11,734 bases of DNA, taken from positions 1 through 11,734 of the forward strand of contig JAOZSY010000012.1 in NCBI GenBank assembly GCA_029939445.1. The letters are read 5' to 3'. The stretch comes from Bacteroidales bacterium. Its GTDB lineage: Bacteria; Bacteroidota; Bacteroidia; Bacteroidales; UBA1556. Each line of letters begins with the position of its first letter. Within the stretch, counting starts at the first letter, position 1. The notes under the pieces are model-generated. The model made no database searches, was not told the DNA's origin, and saw nothing but the letters and a program-made list of their open reading frames with translations. Below are positions 7,701-11,734 of the stretch, piece after piece. Both the position numbers and the translations under genes were made by a program.

Positions 7701-8802
7701 AGGAACATGGGCCCCTTATCGTTTAGTATCTAACTATAAAAACGGACCTGCAGTAATGCCTAAAATTTCTAAAATGGAATATCTAGAAAGTGTAGATATT
7801 GTATTTACAAAGGATAAATCATTATGGTCACGTTGTGTTGTAATAGAGGCTGGTGACGACCCTGCAGGTAATGAAGGTAATGTTGCTAAGATGAGTCTTA
7901 GAAAGCATGCTTCTATAGATAAAGATGGCAACTTTGCAACAGGTACTAGTTCAAGTACTAATCCTGAAGATGCTAACTATATTAATGCCGAGAGTATGGG
8001 TTGGTTCCCAGGTTATGCAATTAGCCTTGAAACTGGTGAGAGATTAAATATTGCTTATGCTGAATCTTCATGGTTAGTTGGAGAGAATGGTAACGATATG
8101 CAATTCAATCCTTCAAGTGCATTCACTACAAGTATTGGTTCTCCACTTATGGGAGGAAAGCACTTCTTATATATTTTCAGAAATGCTGACAAGAATAACT
8201 CATCTCCAGCTTATGATGGCTGCGAATGGTTAAGAACAAGAATGGAGTCTCCAACTGGAGGAGTCGTTATGCAGAAAGATATTATGTGGGTAAGTATTCC
8301 AATGTCGAACGAAGAAGAGTGGTTGAATAATGAAGCTACGGTAAAACTAAGAGTAGATCATTCGTACAAGAAAGACGTTTGGAATCGTGCTAGTGGTACT
8401 GGCTATAATAATGGTTACCCAGCATATTCTTTCAATACAAATAATATTGCAGCAAAAATTGGTCATAACGAAACAGCAGTTTCAGCTTTAGATTTAATAA
8501 GAGTTGTTCCTAATCCTTATTATGCTTATTCTGCTTACGAGTCGGATCAACTTGATAATAGAGTTAGAATAACTAATCTGCCTGAGCGTTGTACAATTAA
8601 GATTTTTGCTACCAATGGTACTTTAGTTCGTACTTATAGTAAGGACGAAACAAATACATGGATCGATTGGGATCTTAAGAATCAAGCTAATATTCCTATT
8701 GCTAGTGGTGTTTATTATATCCACATTAATGCACCAAGTATTGGTGAGAAAGTAATAAAATGGTTTGGTGTATTACGTCCGGTTGACTTAAATGCATTTT
8801 AA
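4771..8802 (+). CDS. Very large secreted surface protein with T9SS-like C-terminal domain
   Basis: The start is the ATG at 4771 (1343 residues). An upstream in-frame ATG at 4726 overlaps the receptor's end and would bury the signal peptide. Residues 1-23 (MKKITNIFVLALISIMLHF...NA) are a signal peptide. The N-terminal block (~60-130) has G-G-D-M-W-W-D-L, A-Q-Y-E-I-P-K-G, L-W-L-G-G-T-D-V-N-G and D-F-W-P-G-P-L. I recognise these as conserved in a family of large Bacteroidota secreted proteins without assigned function. A calcium-loop-like D-L-N-S-N-G-V-Y-E-W-E-Q-G-D lies at 198-211, and M-F-P-G-D-T-D-P-C-N-W-G near 470-482. The last ~100 residues (V-V-P-N-P-Y at 1245, then N-G-T-L-V-R-T and I-A-S-G-V-Y-Y-I) resemble a T9SS type A sorting or FlgD-like beta-sandwich, followed by a W-F-G-V-L-R-P-V tail. 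Probably exported by T9SS and surface-bound. No catalytic motif is seen. Confidence 0.85.
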   Translation: MKKITNIFVLALISIMLHFTANAEEYKGNVNNGGSKSTSSNARTAAGCLPGKTSNEINLNNVRARINTGGDMWWDLQGTAQYEIPKGSKKTSMFSASLWLGGTDVNGQLKGAFQRYRGNGDDFWPGPLTIDGTASVSREVCDEFDKHYAITREQVDAFLLKYNNSDYPDYAVPEIIKDWPANGDVAKGQSAWLAPFVDLNSNGVYEWEQGDYPYYDIKNKLCKPTRAADGSYYYEPTAEGGIMADAVLKGDQTLWWIFNDNGNIHSETRGKAIGVEIRAQAFAFSTNDEINNMTFYTYEIINRSTFRLTETYFSQWVDTDLGDATDDYVGCDVARGLGYCYNGDEQDGSGRPQDYGTQPPAIGVDFFQGPYMDNDGKDNPKYEDDGSGNMVQICDESINGVNFGDTIIDNERFGMRRFVYHNNSSGPSAIRDPDIAPEYYNMLKGIWKDGSKMTYGGNAYQQGTIECDFMFPGDTDPCNWGTGEIDPGRSDWTEKNDQNAAGDRRFMQSAGPFTLESGAINYITVGIPWARASTGGAWASVELLREVDDKAQALFDNCFKVLDGPDAPELLAQELNKTLVLYLKNIEASNNTNEDYWEEDVTISAISDTLDAKYRFQGYQIYQLADNEVSVAELYNPDKARLVGQCDLKDEVGNLVNYTKNDKLGGNVPQLMVEASDEGVLHSFKIFEDEFAVGDRRLVNNKKYYYVAIAYAYNQYAIYSQDPGVLNGLKGQKRPYLAGRKSALGPIRVHTLMPHIPNAEAEGTQANSNYGDGPMITRLDGRGNGGVELELTKASIQSILDENQKIEIEYTNNHGPINVKVIDPLRIEAANYELKFIPIGSVDTAYWDLYKDGALLGSAEMTIQLGNEQLFLDEGFSVQIKQNKGAGDVDDVTNGFISATITYKDSSKMWLAGWPDIDGAQDIDFETPSAFNWIRAGVVDDKSKTFHNDYDPLPASAPSGSAPIWVDPSEKYEKLLGGTWAPYRLVSNYKNGPAVMPKISKMEYLESVDIVFTKDKSLWSRCVVIEAGDDPAGNEGNVAKMSLRKHASIDKDGNFATGTSSSTNPEDANYINAESMGWFPGYAISLETGERLNIAYAESSWLVGENGNDMQFNPSSAFTTSIGSPLMGGKHFLYIFRNADKNNSSPAYDGCEWLRTRMESPTGGVVMQKDIMWVSIPMSNEEEWLNNEATVKLRVDHSYKKDVWNRASGTGYNNGYPAYSFNTNNIAAKIGHNETAVSALDLIRVVPNPYYAYSAYESDQLDNRVRITNLPERCTIKIFATNGTLVRTYSKDETNTWIDWDLKNQANIPIASGVYYIHINAPSIGEKVIKWFGVLRPVDLNAF
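8494..8802 (+). other. C-terminal T9SS sorting-like domain of the large secreted protein
   Basis: This encodes roughly the final 100 residues. It begins with V-V-P-N-P-Y-Y, the usual opening of T9SS type A C-terminal domains, and continues with a central N-G-T-L-V-R-T turn and the I-A-S-G-V-Y-Y-I-H-I strand. Unlike the usual domain, which stops just after a K-rich last strand, this one continues beyond E-K-V-I-K with W-F-G-V-L-R-P-V-D-L-N-A-F. The similarity to sorting domains is clear, but the exact subtype is not. Confidence 0.6.
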
Positions 8803-8837
8803 TAAGATTATATCATAAACATAGTATATGAGAACAA

Positions 8838-8876
8838 ACATATAAAAGGCTAATCAGAAATTGGTTTTTTATATGT
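8838..8876 (+). repeat. Intercistronic hairpin between the secreted-protein gene and the PorV-like gene
   Basis: ACATATAAAA (8838-8847) is perfectly inverted as TTTTATATGT (8867-8876). In RNA the helix can continue inward with G-U, G-U, C-G, U-G, A-U, A-U and U-A pairs to a CAGAA loop, giving about 17 pairs. No run of T follows directly, so it is not a classical intrinsic terminator. It could mark a processing or stability site, or a partial attenuator that sets the porV-like gene's expression apart from the upstream pair. Confidence 0.5.
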
Positions 8877-8922
8877 AAGTTTTCTTAAAACAGTTCCGAA
8901 ATTACTGGAATAATTAAAATTT

Positions 8923-9981
8923 ATGCAAATGAATAAAATTTACAAATTATTAATTTTAAGCCTAGTATTTACACTAGTATTTGGTGAGGCTTATGCAGGA
9001 AATAAAGATAGAGCCGGAGAGGCAGGCGCATCTCAGCTATTAATAAATCCGTGGGCAAGAAGTAATGGTTTAGCTCGTGCTAACTCATCATACGTAATGG
9101 GAATTGAATCTCAATTTCTTAATGTAGCAGGTTTAGCTCATACGCATAGTACTGAGGTTATTTTCTCTAATACTACTTGGTTAAAAGGTACTGGAACTAA
9201 TATTGCATCATTTGGTGTAGCCCAAAAACTTGGAGAAAATGGTGGTGTAATTGGATTATCTGTTATGTCAATATCATATGGCGAAATGGAAATTACAACT
9301 GTTGATCAGCCAGAAGGCGGTATTGGCACTTTTGCTCCAACGGCAAGTAATATTAATTTATCGTATGCTAAAGCATTCTCGAATAGTATATATGGTGGTA
9401 TTAATATTAAGATGATAAGTCAATCTACTTCTGATACTAAAGCTTCTACTATAGCTATTGATGCTGGTATTCAGTATGTAACTGGTAAAGATGAGCAAAT
9501 TAAGTTTGGTGTAGCTCTTAAGAATGTAGGTCAGAATATGCAATACTCAGGTGATGGTCTTTCTTTTAGAGGTTTTGTTCCTGGTCAAAGCAATGCAATG
9601 ACAGTGGAGCAGCGTTCTGCAGGATTTGAACTTCCTTCGCTTATCCGAATTGGTGGTAGCTACGATTTTGAACTAAATGAAACAATGCATTTAATTCCTT
9701 CATATAACTTTACATCAAATTCTTTTACCAACGATATTCATAGTCTAGGAATTCACTTTAAGTGGGGACAATTTCTTGAGCTAAGAGCTGGTTATGGTTA
9801 TGAGAATGGAATTCTTGATGACCAAACTAGAGCAACAGCTTCTACAGGATTCGCTGCTGGTCTTTCTATTGGTGCTCCATTCAAAAAAGGTAAAGAAGGT
9901 GGTTTTAGCATTGATTATGCTTACCAATCATCAAATCCATTTGCTGGATCTCATAGTGTAGGCATTAGAGTTCACCTATAA
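8923..9981 (+). CDS. PorV/PorQ-family outer-membrane protein
   Basis: The product has 352 residues. Residues 1-25 are a signal peptide ending A-Y-A. The mature N-terminus G-E-A-G-A-S-Q-L-L-I-N-P-W-A-R-S-N-G-L-A (~32-51), followed by N-V-A-G-L-A near 67-72, is the hallmark of the PorV/PorQ family: FadL-like 14-strand outer-membrane barrels. PorV itself is the T9SS protein that collects cargo from the SprA translocon and hands it to the attachment complex; PorQ also belongs to that system. The protein ends H-S-V-G-I-R-V-H-L, a final outer-membrane strand. An in-frame ATG at 8929 is an alternative start. The gene lies 120 bases after the large secreted protein and is followed by an intrinsic terminator near 10045. 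Its position beside a likely T9SS cargo suggests a dedicated paralogue rather than the housekeeping PorV, but I cannot tell which from this window. Confidence 0.88.
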   Translation: MQMNKIYKLLILSLVFTLVFGEAYAGNKDRAGEAGASQLLINPWARSNGLARANSSYVMGIESQFLNVAGLAHTHSTEVIFSNTTWLKGTGTNIASFGVAQKLGENGGVIGLSVMSISYGEMEITTVDQPEGGIGTFAPTASNINLSYAKAFSNSIYGGINIKMISQSTSDTKASTIAIDAGIQYVTGKDEQIKFGVALKNVGQNMQYSGDGLSFRGFVPGQSNAMTVEQRSAGFELPSLIRIGGSYDFELNETMHLIPSYNFTSNSFTNDIHSLGIHFKWGQFLELRAGYGYENGILDDQTRATASTGFAAGLSIGAPFKKGKEGGFSIDYAYQSSNPFAGSHSVGIRVHL

Positions 9982-10026
9982 ATTACCCTTTTAGAATAAA
10001 ACGTAAGATAGAATTAAAATTTTGCG

Positions 10027-10034
10027 TATTTTTG
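10027..10034 (+). promoter_or_regulatory. -7 promoter element (TATTTTTG) upstream of greA
   Basis: TATTTTTG followed by CA matches the TAnnTTTG consensus and is identical to the element before the receptor gene. Transcription would begin near 10040, directly before the terminator hairpin at 10045-10076, so most transcripts could be about 35-40 nt long unless they read through into greA. No good -33 element is visible. Confidence 0.5.
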
Positions 10035-10044
10035 CAAACAGATA

Positions 10045-10076
10045 ATCAGAAGCTCGAAAGGCCTTCTGATTTTTTT
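10045..10076 (+). terminator. Intrinsic terminator after the PorV-like gene, or attenuator in the greA leader
   Basis: ATCAGAAG (10045-10052) pairs perfectly with CTTCTGAT (10063-10070). Above a C-C mismatch, a U-G and a C-G pair close a GAAA tetraloop, and seven T residues follow. This has the form of a rho-independent terminator. It lies 63 bases after the PorV-like stop codon and 11 bases after a promoter element, so it may serve both the upstream cluster and a short leader transcript. Confidence 0.75.
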
Positions 10077-10094
10077 GATAATGTATAGTTAGCA

Positions 10095-10154
10095 AGTCCT
10101 TACCTTTAAGGTTTATTAAAAAAATAAACCCATTCCTGAGGTAATAATAGGACT
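10095..10154 (+). other. Structured leader element upstream of greA (first stem-loop region)
   Basis: AGTCCT (10095-10100) is inverted as AGGACT (10149-10154), and the adjoining TACC (10101-10104) as GGTA (10140-10143), leaving a 5-base bulge. Inside, GGTTTATT (10110-10117) and AATAAACC (10123-10130) form a perfect 8-pair hairpin with an A5 loop. An alternative small dyad, ACCTT-T-AAGGT (10102-10112), competes with both. No long frame covers this stretch. I do not recognise a known riboswitch. Confidence 0.45.
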
Positions 10155-10174
10155 ACAGCAATTTAACAGTTAAA

Positions 10175-10218
10175 TATAACAAGGATGTAATAAGGCAAAG
10201 GCTTTATTCGTTGTTATA
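10175..10218 (+). other. Structured leader element upstream of greA (second stem-loop)
   Basis: TATAACAA (10175-10182) is perfectly inverted as TTGTTATA (10211-10218). Inside, after an asymmetric internal loop, AATAAGGC (10189-10196) pairs with GCTTTATT (10201-10208) with one G-U pair and an AAAG loop. The element ends 26 bases before the greA ATG, so it does not cover the start codon. No T-run follows. It could stabilise the mRNA or influence translation of greA. Confidence 0.45.
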
Positions 10219-10244
10219 ATTGAGATTAATAAAAATAATAGAAT

Positions 10245-10718
10245 ATGTCAGAAATACAATATTTCTCAGAAGAGGGTTTAGATAAGTTAAAGGCAGAAGT
10301 AAACCAACTTGTATCAGTTGATCGCCCTGCAATATCAGCGGCAATTGGAGAAGCAAGAGATAAGGGAGACCTTTCAGAAAATGCAGAATACGATGCAGCA
10401 AAAGAAGCACAAGGCTTATTGGAGCTAAAAATTTCGAAGCTACAAACACTACTTCAGAATGCTCGATTAATTGACGAAAGTAAAATAGACACTACTAAGG
10501 TGCTTTTATTAACGAAAGTTACCATTAAGAATACTGCCAATGGCAAAGAGATGCTATATATGCTAGTTCCTGAAAAGGAATCGGATATAAAGAATGGAAA
10601 ACTTTCCGTTTCTTCTCCTATTGCTAAGGGATTATTGGGGAAATCTGTTGGAGATCTAGCTGAAATTCAGGTTCCTAGAGGTGTTATGACTTTCGAAATT
10701 GTTAAAATAGATAGATAA
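10245..10718 (+). CDS. greA: Transcription elongation factor GreA
   Basis: The product has 157 residues, the normal GreA length. The N-terminal coiled coil (residues ~8-75) carries R-D-K-G-D-L-S-E-N-A-E-Y-D-A-A-K-E. Acidic D42 and E45 at its tip correspond to E. coli D41 and E44, which place the catalytic magnesium in the RNA polymerase secondary channel. The C-terminal FKBP-like domain (~80-157) contains S-P-I-A-K-G-L-L-G (124-132) and ends V-P-R-G-V-M-T-F-E-I-V-K-I. GreA rescues backtracked RNA polymerase by stimulating cleavage of the nascent RNA 3' end. The gene sits behind a 263-base structured leader and is followed 6 bases later by the HIT-family gene, so the two are probably cotranscribed. 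Nothing in the protein is unusual. Confidence 0.96.
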   Translation: MSEIQYFSEEGLDKLKAEVNQLVSVDRPAISAAIGEARDKGDLSENAEYDAAKEAQGLLELKISKLQTLLQNARLIDESKIDTTKVLLLTKVTIKNTANGKEMLYMLVPEKESDIKNGKLSVSSPIAKGLLGKSVGDLAEIQVPRGVMTFEIVKIDR

Positions 10719-10724
10719 TTTATT

Positions 10725-11126
10725 ATGGCTACAATATTTTCAAAAATTATTGATGGAGAGATTCCTTCATATAAAATTGCAGAGAATGACGATTTTTTTG
10801 CCTTTATGGATATTAATCCATTAGCTAAAGGTCATACTCTAGTTATTCCTAAAAAAGAAGTTGACTATATCTTAGATTTAGATGATGATACAACTGCTGA
10901 ACTATGGAAGTTTGCTAAAAAAATTGGCAAGGCTGTAGAAAGTATTGTTCCATGTAAGAAAATTGGATTTACTGTAATAGGTCTAGAAGTACCACATACT
11001 CATATTCATGTCATTCCTATAAATACTATATATGATATGGATTTTAAGCAGCCAAAGCTAAAGCTTGAACAAGAAGAATTTATTGACTTAGCAAGCAGAA
11101 TTTCAACTGCATTTGATGAGCTTTAG
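10725..11126 (+). CDS. HIT-family nucleotide-binding hydrolase
   Basis: The product has 133 residues, a single HIT domain of normal length. The N-terminus I-F-x-K-I-I-D-G-E-I-P is the classic HIT opening, and P-L-A-K-G-H-T-L-V-I-P-K-K (32-44) is the conserved central strand. The histidine triad is H91-T-H93-I-H95-V-I-P, with H93 the expected nucleophile. The stretch before the triad reads F-T-V-I-G-L-E-V-P rather than the common N-x-G-x-x-A-G-Q-x-V, and no Arg follows the triad; I believe this is a regular Bacteroidota variant. Family members hydrolyse purine nucleotide phosphoramidates or dinucleoside polyphosphates such as AMP-lysine or Ap4A; the substrate here cannot be told. The protein is soluble and cytoplasmic. 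It follows greA by 6 bases and is closed by a strong terminator. Confidence 0.92.
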   Translation: MATIFSKIIDGEIPSYKIAENDDFFAFMDINPLAKGHTLVIPKKEVDYILDLDDDTTAELWKFAKKIGKAVESIVPCKKIGFTVIGLEVPHTHIHVIPINTIYDMDFKQPKLKLEQEEFIDLASRISTAFDEL

Positions 11127-11147
11127 TATTATAGAATAAGATTTCTT

Positions 11148-11190
11148 AAAATCCCATAATATGTATTTATTATGGGATTTTTTATTTTAT
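11148..11190 (+). terminator. Strong intrinsic terminator after the greA-HIT pair
   Basis: AAAATCCCATAAT (11148-11160) is perfectly inverted as ATTATGGGATTTT (11169-11181), a 13-pair stem with one further A-U pair inside, followed by a T-rich tail to 11190. It ends the greA-HIT transcript. Because the stem is flanked by A on its left, it may also work weakly for the convergent glycosyltransferase gene. Confidence 0.88.
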
Positions 11191-11240
11191 TAATATTGGT
11201 TTATATTGCTATGATACATCAAAACCAAAGCTAGCACCTC

Positions 11241-11734
11241 CTATATTTCATCTTTCCATTCTTTCTTATGGAAGAGTGCTGCAAAGCTAATAATTACAAT
11301 ATAGAAAGGGTATATAATTTCGAATATAAATATATGTTTAAGTAAAGGTCTTTTATTAAAAAATATTGATGCTAATTTTAAAATTTGGAAATCAATTATT
11401 GTTTTAAATAAAAGAATACTAACTAGTAAGTATAAGTATTTAATACTTAGAAATGAAAGAATAAGCAAAGCTATTGGAGTCATATTAAATCCAAGTATAA
11501 CCAATGCCGTAATACTTGTAGCATTTATAGAGTATCCCTTTGCCTTTGAGGCCCAACGTAGTCTTTGATTCACCCACGAATTTATATTTAGAGGTGCTTC
11601 AGTAGTAACTATTGAATCCTCTGATTTTAAAAACCCTATATACTTTCGTCCATAGTTTTTAATCACATAATTAAGTAAAAAAACATCATCACCAGAAGCA
11701 ATATCACTATTGTAAACATACTCCGCTTTTAAAG
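11241..11734 (-). CDS. Membrane-anchored family 2 glycosyltransferase, C-terminal part (runs off the right edge)
   Basis: The frame is open from the right edge to a TAG at 11241-11243, showing the last 163 residues. A GTG at 11666 should not be taken as the start, because the coding sequence continues upstream with L-K-A-E-Y-V-Y-N-S-D-I-A-S-G-D-D-V-F-L-L. The S-G-D-D motif (visible residues 13-16) and Q-R-L-R-W (56-60) match the (T/G)-x-D and Q-x-x-R-W signatures of GT-A fold, processive-type family 2 glycosyltransferases; the aspartate is the likely catalytic base. After these come three or four hydrophobic segments (from about residue 73 to 155) that anchor the catalytic domain to the inner membrane, and a short basic/acidic tail, H-K-K-E-W-K-D-E-I. 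The nucleotide-sugar site is outside the window. The acceptor could be a surface polysaccharide or lipid; this cannot be decided. The gene is convergent with the HIT gene, with a 114-base gap. Confidence 0.85.
   Translation of the reverse strand, partial: LKAEYVYNSDIASGDDVFLLNYVIKNYGRKYIGFLKSEDSIVTTEAPLNINSWVNQRLRWASKAKGYSINATSITALVILGFNMTPIALLILSFLSIKYLYLLVSILLFKTIIDFQILKLASIFFNKRPLLKHIFIFEIIYPFYIVIISFAALFHKKEWKDEI

Noticed and set aside
10204..10449. Minus-strand frame covering the start of greA
   Set aside because: It is antisense to the highly conserved coiled-coil region of greA and has no promoter element or family features.
11196..11228. TTGGTTT/AAACCAA inverted repeat as a terminator for the glycosyltransferase gene
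   Set aside because: It has seven pairs with an 18-base loop and no T-run on the minus strand; too weak to call.
1..11734. CRISPR array, tRNA or rRNA gene, insertion sequence, attachment site
   Set aside because: I saw no spaced direct repeats, cloverleaf or rRNA signatures, transposase or integrase frames, or terminal inverted repeats anywhere in the window.

Overview
The window looks like a chromosomal segment of an AT-rich member of the Bacteroidota. The evidence is a TonB-dependent receptor with an N-terminal carboxypeptidase-regulatory-like domain, a PorV/PorQ-family outer-membrane protein, a large secreted protein with a type IX secretion (T9SS)-like C-terminal domain, and promoter elements of the TAnnTTTG type used by the Bacteroidota primary sigma factor. 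I cannot name the genus. There are no mobile elements, tRNA or rRNA genes, or CRISPR arrays.

Layout. At the left edge (1-217, minus) is the 5' end of a phosphate-selective porin O/P-type gene with its own TATTTTTG element. A 338-base AT-rich divergent gap follows. Next (556-1008, plus) is a small membrane-anchored, very acidic protein with a distinctive C-terminal segment. The centre (1101-9981, plus) is a three-gene cluster: a TonB-dependent receptor (1214 aa), a giant secreted protein (1343 aa) and a PorV/PorQ-family barrel (352 aa). The first two are 25 bases apart; the last two are separated by 120 bases containing a long hairpin. A structured 263-base gap (9982-10244) holds a TATTTTTG promoter element followed at once by an intrinsic terminator, then two more predicted stem-loops. 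It leads into greA (transcript cleavage factor) and a HIT-family hydrolase gene 6 bases downstream. A strong intrinsic terminator (11148-11190) closes that pair. The right edge (11241-11734, minus) is the 3' part of a membrane-anchored family 2 glycosyltransferase that runs off the window.

How the genes may work together. The receptor, secreted protein and PorV-like protein all carry signal peptides and point to the outer membrane or cell surface. PorV is known in T9SS as the protein that collects cargo from the SprA translocon, so a PorV paralogue beside a large protein with a T9SS-like C-terminal domain and a TonB-dependent receptor suggests a dedicated surface module in which the cargo is exported and then works with the receptor. 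That functional reading is inference; the domain assignments are well supported. greA and the HIT gene are an ordinary housekeeping pair. The most unusual non-coding part is the structured leader between porV and greA.
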